Positions 38,312-47,648 of a stretch of DNA of 64,000 nucleotides are shown piece by piece (position 1 is the stretch's first letter; each line of letters begins with the position of its first letter). Under the pieces are notes generated by a model. It was given only the letters and a program-made list of their open reading frames with translations. It was not told where the DNA came from and made no database searches. This stretch comes from Marinomonas colpomeniae (GTDB lineage Bacteria > Pseudomonadota > Gammaproteobacteria > Pseudomonadales > Marinomonadaceae): NCBI RefSeq assembly GCF_014803385.1, contig NZ_JACYFC010000003.1, forward strand, positions 248,001 through 312,000, given 5' to 3'. The translations under genes were made by a program, and so were the position numbers.

Positions 38312-39982
38312 TTAGGTTTTAAACTTGTTCGTTACACGTTGAATGAGTTTGGATTGCTCTTCAAGTCGAGAGAACTGAACACTGGTTTCTTTAGAGCTCT
38401 TACCAATGGAATCCGCAAGATCTGCGATACCACTAATATTCTGAGCCATGTCATTTACAACGGTAGACTGCTGGCTGGCTGCGTTTGAAACATCGATGTT
38501 CATACTAGTAAGTTGTTTAATAGACTCAGAGCTTGAATTGATTATGTCTGTAATCGCATCCATTGATTCGATAACAGCGGTTCTTTTCTCTGTCGTATTA
38601 CTCATGTCCTGAATGGTTTTTTCAGCACTGAGTTGTAGTTTGTCCAGAATCGTTTGAATTTGAACTGTACTTTCTTGGCTGCGTTGGGCCAGATTTCGTA
38701 CTTCATCGGCAACCACCGCAAAACCTCGGCCTAGCTCACCTGCACGTGCCGCCTCTATCGCTGCGTTCAGTGCAAGTAGGTTAGTCTGCTCGGAAATACC
38801 TTGGATAACACTTAGAACAGAGTTTATCTCTTCGACATTTCCACCTAATTCCTGGATAGACTCTTCAACACTGGCTAGCACACCATTCAACGCATTAAGC
38901 TCTTCGCCAGATAGTTGAACTTGCTTAAGCACATTTTGAACTTCAGCGTCGGTGTTTTCAGCGGAAGTACGAGTGCGTTCAGCATTGTCTGCAATTTCCA
39001 TTGCCGTTGTAGACATTTCTTCTATTGCTGTTGCTGTATTGGCGGTTTCTTGAACTTGCCTATCAGATGCTAGTGCAAGGTCTTTATGTTGCTGTCTGGA
39101 TACTGTTGCGACTTCATTTAGCTGGTCGCAGGCACTTTTTAAACTGTTTATATCGCCAGCCATTGACGCTAAAAAGCGATTAAAGTGACTGGATATATCG
39201 TCCAAAATGTCTAATGAACTTCCTGGTAGGGTTGCGGTTAGATCACCTTCGCCATCGGCCAAATCTTCAACAGCATCACGTAGTGAGGTAAGTGCAGTAA
39301 GCATGAGACGAACAGAAAGGAATACGACGATAGCGACAAAAATGGCTAATCCGAATATAACCAATAAGTTTTGAATTAAGCTAGATTGTTGTGATTTTTT
39401 AAGTGAGTTATCTATGTTGTTTAACATGTTCTCTGTGCCATCAATAAAGAAACCAGTCGCTATAGCAACATTCCATTTATCAATCCAAAGAGAATAGCTG
39501 TATTTGGCTGAAGGCTCGGTTTCACCTTTTTTAGGAAAATAGTAGGTTGTGAAGCCTTCGCCAGATTTAGCCGCGGTCAATATGTTTTGAACAATTAAGT
39601 TACCCACTTTGTCTTTTGAGTTAATGAAGTTTTTTCCAACACCTGCACCAGACCCACTCATTAAGCGATTACCTTCGCCGTCATAAGCAAATAAGTAGCC
39701 AACATCGTTGTCGAACCGGTAGTTATAAAGCAGTGCTAAAGCATCTTCTAAACCTTCCTTTCCAGGCATATCAATGTAAGGCTTGATGATGCTTAAAGAG
39801 GAATCAATAACGGTAACGAGGCGTCTTTTTTCAACTTCAATAATAGATGTTTCTGAAATTTTAGACACTTGCTGGTTAATTGTATCGAGTGTTTTTATCT
39901 GCATAAAAATACCCACAACGGCCACTAAAATGAAGGGGGCGAAGGCAAACATGTATATTTGAGCTTTTAGTGATCGAAACAT
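38312..39982 (-). CDS. Methyl-accepting chemotaxis protein with periplasmic Cache domain
   Basis: A transmembrane chemoreceptor (about 556 residues). TM1 is at about 8-27. A single-Cache periplasmic domain follows (about 45-190, with [24 protein letters not shown] and ATGFFID). TM2 is at about 200-222, then HAMP and the signalling helical hairpin with the conserved tip [38 protein letters not shown]. It sends ligand signals to CheA. Single-Cache receptors of this type often bind short carboxylates. ATG 39982 is preferred (GGAG 8 bases upstream) over GTG 39991. There are no che genes nearby. The symporter gene is divergent from it. Confidence 0.93.
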   Translation of the reverse strand: MFRSLKAQIYMFAFAPFILVAVVGIFMQIKTLDTINQQVSKISETSIIEVEKRRLVTVIDSSLSIIKPYIDMPGKEGLEDALALLYNYRFDNDVGYLFAYDGEGNRLMSGSGAGVGKNFINSKDKVGNLIVQNILTAAKSGEGFTTYYFPKKGETEPSAKYSYSLWIDKWNVAIATGFFIDGTENMLNNIDNSLKKSQQSSLIQNLLVIFGLAIFVAIVVFLSVRLMLTALTSLRDAVEDLADGEGDLTATLPGSSLDILDDISSHFNRFLASMAGDINSLKSACDQLNEVATVSRQQHKDLALASDRQVQETANTATAIEEMSTTAMEIADNAERTRTSAENTDAEVQNVLKQVQLSGEELNALNGVLASVEESIQELGGNVEEINSVLSVIQGISEQTNLLALNAAIEAARAGELGRGFAVVADEVRNLAQRSQESTVQIQTILDKLQLSAEKTIQDMSNTTEKRTAVIESMDAITDIINSSSESIKQLTSMNIDVSNAASQQSTVVNDMAQNISGIADLADSIGKSSKETSVQFSRLEEQSKLIQRVTNKFKT

Positions 39983-40285
39983 AAGTAACACTCCAGGGTA
40001 AAAAGGGACATTCCTAATGATTTGTTGTTTTTATATATCCAAACCATACTTTATGAATATAGATAATTATAGTATTTCGTAAAAATAAGGAAACAATGGT
40101 TACAAAACTTGACAAGCTTTGACCCTAAATAAACTAAATTTATAGAAAGTAAGTAAAAATGAACGCATCCGAAAGTAAATTCATCGCTCAGAACTACCCC
40201 GGATAAAGTGATAAGTTTTATAGTTTTATCAGATAGGCATACTTTCATGACGTTCGTCATAATCAGAAAATAAGGAGAATTCAAT

Positions 40286-41599
40286 ATGAGATGGTGGTAT
40301 TCCGCAACGCTAACAACAAAAATTGTGTATTCAATGCTACTCGGTTTAGCTGTTGGCTTATTTGTGAATTTTAGCTTTGGTGTCGATGGTATTGTGCAAG
40401 AAGGCAACAATGTGATAGCCGATTTCTTTGTCTATGGTGTGTTTGAAGCTATAGGGAAAATGTTTGTTTCCGCGTTGAAAATGTTAGTTGTACCATTGGT
40501 CGTTTTCTCCTTGATTTGTGGTGTTATAGGTATTGGGGATGTTCGGGTTCTAGGACGTGTTGGTAGTAAATCCGTGATTTTTTACCTATTAACTACAGCG
40601 ATTGCTATTGCTACAGCCATATTATTAGCGTCATTATTAAATATAGGTGCAGGTTTTGAACAAGGCTCTGTTGCTATGAAAGAAGTGGCAGCGAAAAGCG
40701 CACCATCACTTGTTGATGTATTAATTAATATTGTTCCAACCAATCCTATACAAGCCATGGCAAATGGTTCCATGCTACCGATTATATTTTATACGGTGCT
40801 AGTAGGCATTGCGCTTCTGATGTTAGGTGATAAAGGTAAACCCCTGCAAGATGGCGCTATGCTCATGAATGACTTAATGATGAACTTGGTAAAAATCGTT
40901 ATGTCATTTGCACCTTATGGTGTGTTCTTTTTAATTGCAAAAACCTTTGCTGGAAATGGTCCGGCCATGTTTATCCCGTTATTGGGATATGTGGCTGCTT
41001 TACTTGGTTCATTGGCTTTTCATTGTTTTATTACCTTGATGGTTCTTTTGAAACTCTTCACCGGTTTGAGCCCGCTGACTTTCTTGAAGAAGATAAGATC
41101 GGCTCAGACCTTTGCATTTTCAACGGCCAGTTCTAATGCCACAATTCCTGTGACATTGGATGCCGTAACAAATCGAGTTGGTGTGCACCCGTCTGTTGGT
41201 TCTTTTACTGTGCCATTTGGTGCAACCATTAACATGGATGGCACCGCGATTATGCAAGGTGTTGCGACTGTTTTTATTGCCAATGTATATGGTGTCGATT
41301 TGGGGCTAAGTGGTTACTTAACAGTTATCTTAATGTCTGTTTTAGCTTCCATCGGTACGGCGGGTGTCCCTGGTGTTGGTATGATTATGTTGACTATGGT
41401 GCTGACACAAGTTGGTTTGCCAGTGGAAGCTGTCGGCATGTTATTAGGTGTAGACCGTTTGATGGATATGTGTCGAACAGCCGTCAATATAACGGGTGAT
41501 GCGGTAGTATCTGCTATCGTAGCGAAAGGTGAAGATAAGATTGATATGGCAATTTTTGATGATCCTGAAGCGGGTGTGATTCGTAATGATACAAAATAA
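40286..41599 (+). CDS. Dicarboxylate/amino acid:cation symporter (DAACS family)
   Basis: A 437-residue inner-membrane symporter of the GltP/DctA family. It has eight helices plus two re-entrant hairpins; the serine-rich first hairpin is FSTASSNATIPVTLDA. The Na/substrate motif GATINMDGTAIMQGV and the C-terminal MCRTAVNITGDAVVSAIVA also match. It imports glutamate, aspartate or C4-dicarboxylates with Na or protons. AAGGAG lies at ideal spacing before the ATG. The divergent Cache chemoreceptor may sense the same class of ligands (inference). It ends at a strong terminator. Confidence 0.93.
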   Translation: MRWWYSATLTTKIVYSMLLGLAVGLFVNFSFGVDGIVQEGNNVIADFFVYGVFEAIGKMFVSALKMLVVPLVVFSLICGVIGIGDVRVLGRVGSKSVIFYLLTTAIAIATAILLASLLNIGAGFEQGSVAMKEVAAKSAPSLVDVLINIVPTNPIQAMANGSMLPIIFYTVLVGIALLMLGDKGKPLQDGAMLMNDLMMNLVKIVMSFAPYGVFFLIAKTFAGNGPAMFIPLLGYVAALLGSLAFHCFITLMVLLKLFTGLSPLTFLKKIRSAQTFAFSTASSNATIPVTLDAVTNRVGVHPSVGSFTVPFGATINMDGTAIMQGVATVFIANVYGVDLGLSGYLTVILMSVLASIGTAGVPGVGMIMLTMVLTQVGLPVEAVGMLLGVDRLMDMCRTAVNITGDAVVSAIVAKGEDKIDMAIFDDPEAGVIRNDTK

Positions 41600-41639
41600 C
41601 CTAAAACCGTAATTTAAAGCGGTAGCATTACTCAAAAAA

Positions 41640-41680
41640 GGAAAGCCTACATTTATATGTGCTATAGGCTTTCCTTTTTT
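41640..41680 (+). terminator. Terminator after symporter gene
   Basis: GGAAAGCCTA / TAGGCTTTCC with a 15-base loop and six T. Its position inside a longer open frame (from 41657) argues that the next gene starts downstream, at 41792. Confidence 0.93.
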
Positions 41681-41791
41681 ATGACTAATAAAACGTCTTC
41701 TATATTTCTAGTGTCTAAAATAAAGCATAAACGTCTTTTTTTTGTCTTTTTGTTCGTTTACTCTGAATTTTTAAAGACTGAAGTTGTGACT

Positions 41792-42262
41792 ATGAAATTT
41801 CAAGGGCTAAACGCCATTGCACTGTTAGAAGGTTTTAAAGGAATACTGGCATTATCCGTTGCAATTGGTGTTAATGCTTTGGTTGGTGAAGACCTCCATC
41901 AGCTTGCCCTAGATTTTATGTCAGAGTGGGGAATTTCTCCCGTCGGCCATTATCCTAAAGTCATCTTAATGATGGTTGATAAAGTCTCTAATAACAGTTT
42001 AATCCTTGTAACATCAGTGGCGCTTATTTATGGCGTTTTTCGGTTTGTGCTGGCTTATGGTCTTTGGAATCAATTGCTTTGGATCGAATGGTTCGCCTTC
42101 GTTACCGCCTCGCTTTATATCCCTTTTGAATTGTATGCTATCTATCAAGATATTAATGTTTTCAGTTTATCAGCCTTACTCATCAACCTTGTTATTGCAG
42201 GGTATTTATTTCGAGTTTTAAAACGTGGTGGTAATAAATCATCAATTGATAACGAATGTTAA
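41792..42262 (+). CDS. DUF2127 family membrane protein
   Basis: About 156 residues from ATG 41792. The order ALLEGFKGILALSVAIG, then a cytoplasmic or periplasmic loop with LHQLALDFMSEWGISP, then three further helices is that of the DUF2127 family, with four transmembrane helices in all. The longer frame from 41657 would include the terminator of the previous gene and is rejected. No function is established for the family. The downstream pentapeptide-repeat gene is 59 bases away. Confidence 0.8.
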   Translation: MKFQGLNAIALLEGFKGILALSVAIGVNALVGEDLHQLALDFMSEWGISPVGHYPKVILMMVDKVSNNSLILVTSVALIYGVFRFVLAYGLWNQLLWIEWFAFVTASLYIPFELYAIYQDINVFSLSALLINLVIAGYLFRVLKRGGNKSSIDNEC

Positions 42263-42321
42263 ATGACGATTTTTGTGAGGAATAAGCCAGGTATGCATAG
42301 TTCAAAGGAGCAGATTAGTAA

Positions 42322-42924
42322 TTGGAAGACAAAATGCTAGAAAGTAAAAGCGAATACTATAATCAAGAATTCGAAGGTCTCGTTATAGTACAAGGCACGC
42401 TGATGAATGCTGTTTTTGAAAACTGCATGTTTGAGTCTTGTGATTTTTCTGAATCCATATTTGATGGTTGTACTTTTAAAGACTGCCAGTTTATTAAATG
42501 CAAACTCACTGCTATTCGAGTAAAAAATACTAAGTTTTCTGATGTTAAGTTCTACGACTCTAAAGTCTTAGGTGTGGACTGGACGAAAGCTTACTGGCGA
42601 GGTTTAGATTTAGGTGCTGCATTGTATTTTGAACGGTGTTTGGTCAATGTGTCGTCTTTTTATGGATTGAAGCAATCTGGTATTGTATTTGATGAATGTC
42701 GTGCTCATGATGTGGACTTTAGAGAGGCAATACTTGCTCGGGGACGCTTCTCTGGAACGGATCTAACCAATAGTTTGTTTATGAATTGTGATTTATCTAA
42801 TGCCGATTTTAATGGTGCTATTAATTTTGATATAGATGTCACTAAAAACAATTTGAAAGGCGCCACTTTTTGCCGTTATGAAGCGGTTAGCTTATTGTCA
42901 TCATTAGGTATCAAATTAGTTTAA
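42322..42924 (+). CDS. Pentapeptide-repeat protein (Qnr/McbG-like size)
   Basis: A 200-residue protein built of A(D/N)LXX-type pentapeptides throughout: FENCMFESCDFSESIFDGCTFKDCQF, and later VDFREAILARGRFSGTDLTNSLFMNCDLSNADFNGA. The repeats form a right-handed quadrilateral beta helix. The length, and a break in the repeats near residues 85-110, resemble McbG/Qnr DNA-mimic proteins that protect gyrase, but no decisive Qnr loop or dimerisation motif is recognised. It starts at TTG 42322 with AAAGGAG 11 bases upstream; ATG 42334 is possible. It may be cotranscribed with the hydrolase gene 39 bases later. Confidence 0.8.
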   Translation: MEDKMLESKSEYYNQEFEGLVIVQGTLMNAVFENCMFESCDFSESIFDGCTFKDCQFIKCKLTAIRVKNTKFSDVKFYDSKVLGVDWTKAYWRGLDLGAALYFERCLVNVSSFYGLKQSGIVFDECRAHDVDFREAILARGRFSGTDLTNSLFMNCDLSNADFNGAINFDIDVTKNNLKGATFCRYEAVSLLSSLGIKLV

Positions 42925-42963
42925 TTCATTTATATAAACAATATAAAAAAGACGAGGCTGATT

Positions 42964-43503
42964 ATGTTAAAAAAAGAAAAAACAGGTTTGGTGATCATAG
43001 ACGTTCAGGGCAGATTAGCTGAGATTGTGTATGACAGTGAACGAGTGATAGCGAATTTGGTAAAACTTATACAGACCGCAAAACTATTAGACTTGCCTAT
43101 ATTATGGTTGGAACAAAATCCAGAAAAACTAGGCAAAACAGTCCCTGCTTTAAAAACAGTTTTAGATTCGGTTCAACCTATTTCAAAGTATGCGTTTAGC
43201 GCGTGTGGTGAACCGGAGTTTTCTGCTGCAGTAGAAAAAACGAAGGTCAATACATGGCTTATCGCTGGCATTGAAGCACATATTTGTGTGTATCAGACTG
43301 CATTAGATTTAATGAATTCTGGTTACATGGTTGAATTAATTAGTGACTGTATTTCATCACGCTCATTAGATAATAAAGAACTGGCATTAGCGAAACTAAC
43401 AAGAAAGGGCGCTGAAATAACCTGTCTAGAAATGCTTTTGTTTGAATTAATTGGCGATTGCCAAGCCCCTGAGTTTAAAACTGCATTAGGTTTAATTAAA
43501 TAG
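42964..43503 (+). CDS. Isochorismatase family cysteine hydrolase
   Basis: A 179-residue cytoplasmic hydrolase of the isochorismatase/nicotinamidase fold. The catalytic triad can be placed as D13 (VIIDVQ), K75 (QPISKYAFSA) and C108 (IEAHICVYQTA), with the cis-peptide-type GIEAHIC motif. It is closest to YcaC-like enzymes of unknown substrate rather than nicotinamidase, since no metal-binding DxHxxxH motif is present. It is probably in one transcript with the pentapeptide-repeat gene. Confidence 0.88.
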   Translation: MLKKEKTGLVIIDVQGRLAEIVYDSERVIANLVKLIQTAKLLDLPILWLEQNPEKLGKTVPALKTVLDSVQPISKYAFSACGEPEFSAAVEKTKVNTWLIAGIEAHICVYQTALDLMNSGYMVELISDCISSRSLDNKELALAKLTRKGAEITCLEMLLFELIGDCQAPEFKTALGLIK

Positions 43504-43596
43504 TAAAAAATCCAGATAGATTATCTTGACCAAGGCGCTTTGTGTTTTAATTCAGTTATCGTTTCACAGTGACACCACTTCTTTCAGGTAAGTAGC

Positions 43597-43881
43597 ATGA
43601 ACATAGATAAATCTAAAAAACGAATCGCAAAGAAAGTTAAAATGGGATTTAAAGGCTATCCACAAGTAATTTTTTCATACTTTGGAGAAACCGAAGATAT
43701 GGCAACAGAGGTCGTTGTAACGTTTGTACTAGATGAAGGAGTAGAGCCACAAGAGCAACGCTTTGCTGGTAAAGACGATGTGCGTGAAGATGAGGTGATT
43801 CAATCTGCATTAGTGAAAATCATGGAGAGAACTGACGCAAAAACAGTTTTAGAAGTAGAAGGAACTGCACTGCTAGGCTGA
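43597..43881 (+). CDS. Conserved-looking hypothetical protein
   Basis: A 94-residue acidic soluble protein, MNIDKSKKRIAKKVKMGFKG followed by a beta-rich core (YPQVIFSYFGETEDMATEVVVTFVLDEG) and a C-terminal helix (DEVIQSALVKIMERTDA). No family is recognised. It has a ribosome site-like CAGGTAAGTAG before the ATG. It lies 93 bases after the hydrolase and ends at a terminator shared with the convergent AraC gene. Confidence 0.65.
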   Translation: MNIDKSKKRIAKKVKMGFKGYPQVIFSYFGETEDMATEVVVTFVLDEGVEPQEQRFAGKDDVREDEVIQSALVKIMERTDAKTVLEVEGTALLG

Positions 43882-43930
43882 GCTTAACTAAAGATCGTGT
43901 AGATAAAACATGGTTTGAGATTTGGAAGTA

Positions 43931-43966
43931 AAAAACAATGAATGAAGTCGATTTTTTCATTGTTTT
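43931..43966. terminator. AT-rich convergent terminator
   Basis: AAAACAATGAA / TTCATTGTTTT forms an 11-bp stem between converging genes. It is AT-rich, but flanked by A and T runs suited to both directions. Confidence 0.6.
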
Positions 43967-43982
43967 GGAGCAATGTTTTTTC

Positions 43983-44774
43983 CTAGGTCTTTTTTAAATA
44001 ACCAATAGGGTTGTTTTTAAACATTTGTTTGAATGCATATGTAAAAGCAGAAGGTGATTGGTAGCCAACCTCTAGGGCTATATCAGTTACTGACATTTCA
44101 CCTTGTTCTAATAGGTTTACTGCTTCTAATAAACGTACTTTTTGACGCCATTCCTTAAACCCTGTGCCTACTTCCTTATTGAAAATTCGAGTAATCGTTC
44201 GACTCGAAACCGCCAACTTTGTTGACCACTCTTCAAGGCTCAGTGAGTTACTCGGTTCTTTCATTAATTCAGTAACCAGTTGGTTCAGTCTTTTATCGGA
44301 AGGAATTAATAAGGACAGAGCATTGTCTGATTGCAACGCTAACTGATCAATCAGTACTTGTATGAGTCGTTGTTCAGTCTCGTCAAAGCTTTGTTTTTGA
44401 CTAATGTTACCAATAGAAAGAATAAGCTCTCGAGCTAATGGCGTAATATTTAATACCTTATTTTGATCTCCCATCTTACTGACAACATCGGGTCTAAAGT
44501 ACAAACTATGGAATTTCGCGCCTATGGGGGCTTTTACATCATGGTCACAATTTGGCGCTAACCAGATGGCTTTTTGTGGTGGTACCAGCATGATTTGGTT
44601 TTGATACTCCACATGTAAAATCCCCTTTGAAGCATACATAAGTTGGTACCAACTATGATGATGCGGTGGGCCTTGGTGGCCCGCTGACATGTCTATTTTT
44701 CTAGTAATGACAAATTTATCACCTGCATTGGCTATTTGTTCATTGGTCGAATTGGGTTTTGTGTGTGGTTTCAT
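43983..44774 (-). CDS. AraC family transcriptional regulator
   Basis: A 263-residue regulator. The N-terminal cupin ligand-binding domain (about 20-130: GPPHHHSWYQLMYASKGILHVEYQ) is followed by two helix-turn-helix motifs at the C-terminus (LSLEEWSTKLAVSSRTITRIFNKEVGTGF and MSVTDIALEVGYQSPSAFTYAFKQMFKNNPIGYLKK). It is divergent from the MFS transporter gene 143 bases away, so it probably controls that gene in response to a ligand. The His-rich start of the cupin suggests a metal-bound sensor site. Confidence 0.92.
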   Translation of the reverse strand: MKPHTKPNSTNEQIANAGDKFVITRKIDMSAGHQGPPHHHSWYQLMYASKGILHVEYQNQIMLVPPQKAIWLAPNCDHDVKAPIGAKFHSLYFRPDVVSKMGDQNKVLNITPLARELILSIGNISQKQSFDETEQRLIQVLIDQLALQSDNALSLLIPSDKRLNQLVTELMKEPSNSLSLEEWSTKLAVSSRTITRIFNKEVGTGFKEWRQKVRLLEAVNLLEQGEMSVTDIALEVGYQSPSAFTYAFKQMFKNNPIGYLKKT

Positions 44775-44917
44775 ATTTTATTATTAAATAAATGTCTTTT
44801 AGTCGATGATTTAAGTCAGGTTGTAGAAAGTAAGACTAAATGCTAACTGATAAACTGCACAATACCAAATGCCACTAATTAAGTTGTGCTTAAGCTATTT
44901 AAATAAGAGATGTTGCT

Positions 44918-46162
44918 ATGTTGGATAATCAAAACCTTGATTTATCACAGTCGTCACTGAGCTCAGAAAAAGTTCGACAATCAGAGAAACCGCTAAAATC
45001 ATGGCAAACACCTAAGCATTTGCTTATGCTGGTATCGATTGTGGTGCCAATGGCGTTCGCTAGCTGGCAAGCGTTGCTTAATAATTTTGTGATTGAGAAA
45101 GCTAATTTTACAGGTGCTGAAATTGGTTTGTTGCAAAGTGTTCGCGAAATTCCTGGTTTCTTAGCTTTTACCGCCATTTTCATTTTGTTGTTCATTCGAG
45201 AGCAAAGCTTCATGCTTTTATCTCTTATTCTGCTTGCCGTTGGTGTGGCGATTACGGGCTTTTACCCTTCGGTAACAGGGCTATTATGTACCACTTTATT
45301 AATGTCTGTTGGGTTCCATTATTTTGAAACCCTCAAGCAATCTCTGTCATTGCAATGGTTAACCAGAGAAGAGGCGCCAGAAGTATTAGGTAAGCTTATT
45401 TCGATTGGCGCACTGGCATCTCTGATAACCTATTCTGGTTTATGGCTATTGCTTGAGATTGTTCAACTTGATTATAAATGGGTGTACCTAATTGCTGGCA
45501 GTGCCGCTTTGTCTTTAGTGCTATTTATTTGTGTCGCATTTCCTCGTTTTGAGGCGAAAGTACCTCAGAGTAAAAAGTTATTATTACGTAAACGTTATTG
45601 GCTATATTACGCACTGACTTTTATGAGTGGGGCGAGACGTCAAATATTCGTAGTGTTTGCTGGTTTCTTGATGGTTGAGAAGTTCGGTTATTCAGCATCA
45701 GATATCACTTTACTGTTTTTGATTAACTATCTGTTCAATTGGTTTTTTGCCAAACGAATTGGTCGTTTAATTGGGCGTTTTGGTGAACGCAAAGCATTGA
45801 TCTTTGAATACACAGGTTTGGTTTTTGTGTTTGTTGGTTATGCGTTTGTTGATTCTGCTATGTTGGCAGGCAGTTTATATGTCATTGATCATTTGTTCTT
45901 CGCATTGGCATTGGCGATTAAAACTTACCTACAGAAAATTGCAGATCCAGCGGACATGGCGTCCACGGCGGGAGTGTCTTTCACCATCAGTCATATTGCT
46001 GCGGTTGTCATTCCAGTTACCTTTGGACTTATTTGGCTAGTGTCGCCAGCCAGCGTCTTCTTAGCGGGCGCGTTGATGACGGTTGTATCTTTGATATTGG
46101 CGTTTAATATTCCGAATAAACCGGAAGAGGGCAACGAAGTTCGTCGTTTCCGTTGGTCTTAG
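44918..46162 (+). CDS. MFS transporter
   Basis: A 414-residue inner-membrane protein with about 12 helices in two bundles, of the major facilitator superfamily. A hydrophilic N-terminus (1-30) precedes the first helix. The loop between helices 8 and 9 contains KRIGRLIGRFGERKA, the second-half equivalent of motif A, and the large charged central loop (RFEAKVPQSKKLLLRKR) separates the halves. The substrate is unknown; an efflux role is suggested only by the divergent AraC regulator. It stands alone. Confidence 0.88.
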   Translation: MLDNQNLDLSQSSLSSEKVRQSEKPLKSWQTPKHLLMLVSIVVPMAFASWQALLNNFVIEKANFTGAEIGLLQSVREIPGFLAFTAIFILLFIREQSFMLLSLILLAVGVAITGFYPSVTGLLCTTLLMSVGFHYFETLKQSLSLQWLTREEAPEVLGKLISIGALASLITYSGLWLLLEIVQLDYKWVYLIAGSAALSLVLFICVAFPRFEAKVPQSKKLLLRKRYWLYYALTFMSGARRQIFVVFAGFLMVEKFGYSASDITLLFLINYLFNWFFAKRIGRLIGRFGERKALIFEYTGLVFVFVGYAFVDSAMLAGSLYVIDHLFFALALAIKTYLQKIADPADMASTAGVSFTISHIAAVVIPVTFGLIWLVSPASVFLAGALMTVVSLILAFNIPNKPEEGNEVRRFRWS

Positions 46163-46309
46163 AAAAATAAAACTTCAAAACACTAACGCTTAATTTTGCG
46201 TAGGCTTACTCATAACGACCTTTGATCGTTTAGAGTGGACTTTTGATTTCATATTATTCTGACAGAGTTTTAAGTGAATTCTGCTGATGTGTTATTTATA
46301 GAAGTAAGA

Positions 46310-46855
46310 TTAGAAAAGTGAGCAGGTGACTGTGTGTTTGTTGTCTTCATTCTGGCAAACAGCCATATAAGCGCTAGAGTCTTGAATAAAAGCATAGTGA
46401 GTATTTGAGTCTCTACAAAGAGCAATAAACTCCGCATGCTTTTCGCTAAAGTTAATCTTATTGATTTCGTAGCGAGAATTTGAATCTATAGAATTAGAGC
46501 GTGCTTCTACTGCATCAAGTTTTGCTTGAATAATATGAGTTAGTTCATTGTACTTGCGTCGATTTTGGTGGCAGTACGCGCTATTTGGTGTGGTTTCAGC
46601 GCACTCGGTTAGTGTGGCGTCTATCTCTGCAAGCTTGTTTTGATAATATTCTAAGTCATCTTTTGATTGGTTAGCTTTGATTCTTTTAATTTCTTCATTG
46701 CTAGATAACTGTTCCAATCTGATTTTCGCTTTGTTTAAACGTGTTTCTTTTACAAGACAGTTTTCCCCGAAAGCAACTAAATTACTGCCGTATGCGAAAC
46801 TAACCGTCATACAGCCTAATAAAAGAGCACTCGATTTAATTATTGAAATATTCAT
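46310..46855 (-). CDS. Hypothetical exported coiled-coil protein
   Basis: A 181-residue protein with a signal peptide (about 1-23: SALLLGCMTVSFAYG). A helical, charged coiled-coil region follows (about 35-85 and 95-130) and then a short C-terminal domain. Six Cys in the mature part could form disulphides in the periplasm. I do not recognise a family. The CMTVS segment resembles a lipobox only weakly, so a lipoprotein is not called. It stands alone. Confidence 0.65.
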   Translation of the reverse strand: MNISIIKSSALLLGCMTVSFAYGSNLVAFGENCLVKETRLNKAKIRLEQLSSNEEIKRIKANQSKDDLEYYQNKLAEIDATLTECAETTPNSAYCHQNRRKYNELTHIIQAKLDAVEARSNSIDSNSRYEINKINFSEKHAEFIALCRDSNTHYAFIQDSSAYMAVCQNEDNKHTVTCSLF

Positions 46856-47148
46856 AAGATCACATTGTCTATTTGTTTGTTCTGATATGTTAGCACCTCT
46901 ATATAAGAGGCAGTAGTAATAGGGCGTTATATTGTTTTATCTTCCATGATGTGAAATAAAACTATCCATCTCTTTGTTATATCTATACAATGACCCCTCA
47001 AGCTAGAAAGAAGTCTCTAATTAAAAACTCTGCTACACGTTGTTTTATTCATAAATCGTCGTTCTGAAGTTTCTAAGTGCCAGTCTATTTTTTTGCAATT
47101 TCAGCCTATTAAAGGCTATTTTATATTTAAAATTTAGGTAGATTATTT

Positions 47149-47358
47149 ATGTCTAATACAGTTAAAGGTACAGTTAAGTGGTTCAACGAAACTAAAGGTT
47201 TCGGTTTCATCGAGCAAGAGTCTGGTCCAGACGTTTTCGCACATTTCAGCGCGATCGTAAGTGACGGCTTTAAAACTTTGGCTGAAGGTCAACAAGTTGA
47301 GTTCGTTGTAACTGCTGGCCAAAAAGGCCCACAAGCAGAGAATATTACAGTAGTTTAA
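47149..47358 (+). CDS. Cold-shock protein, CspA family
   Basis: A 69-residue single-domain nucleic-acid chaperone. [12 protein letters not shown] contains RNP1 (residues 16-21), and DVFAHF (28-33) is RNP2. The rest matches the five-stranded CspA barrel. It binds single-stranded RNA and DNA. The gene follows an unusually long gene-free region, consistent with the long 5' untranslated leader typical of cspA-type mRNAs; a small hairpin (AGCCT/AGGCT) lies at 47103-47117. Whether it is cold-induced or constitutive cannot be read. Confidence 0.95.
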   Translation: MSNTVKGTVKWFNETKGFGFIEQESGPDVFAHFSAIVSDGFKTLAEGQQVEFVVTAGQKGPQAENITVV

Positions 47359-47379
47359 TTACTAGCTGACAATATTTTA

Positions 47380-47414
47380 AAAAAGGTAAGTTCTTTAGAA
47401 CTTACCTTTTTTTT
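47380..47414 (+). terminator. Terminator after cold-shock gene
   Basis: AAAAAGGTAAGTTC / GAACTTACCTTTTT forms a perfect 14-bp stem with a TTTA loop and a run of eight T. Confidence 0.95.
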
Positions 47415-47648
47415 GTCTTTAAAAAATGAAAATATCACTTTAGACAAATTTAATCCTTCAGAAACTGTCTAAAGTAGTAAAAACTGAATGGTTATAAATA
47501 CTACTTATTATCTGATTCTACGAATAACTCCTTGCGCATTTTTTCCCTACTAGCATAAATAAGCATTTATTTAGACATAAGGTTCTGTCAAGGAACTAAG
47601 TTTTCTCTATCACGTCCAAATAATATAACGCTAATAAGGACTAATATT

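Noticed and set aside
41657..41791. Longer start for the DUF2127 gene
   Set aside because: This stretch overlaps the stem and T tract of the symporter terminator, and the family fold begins at 41792.
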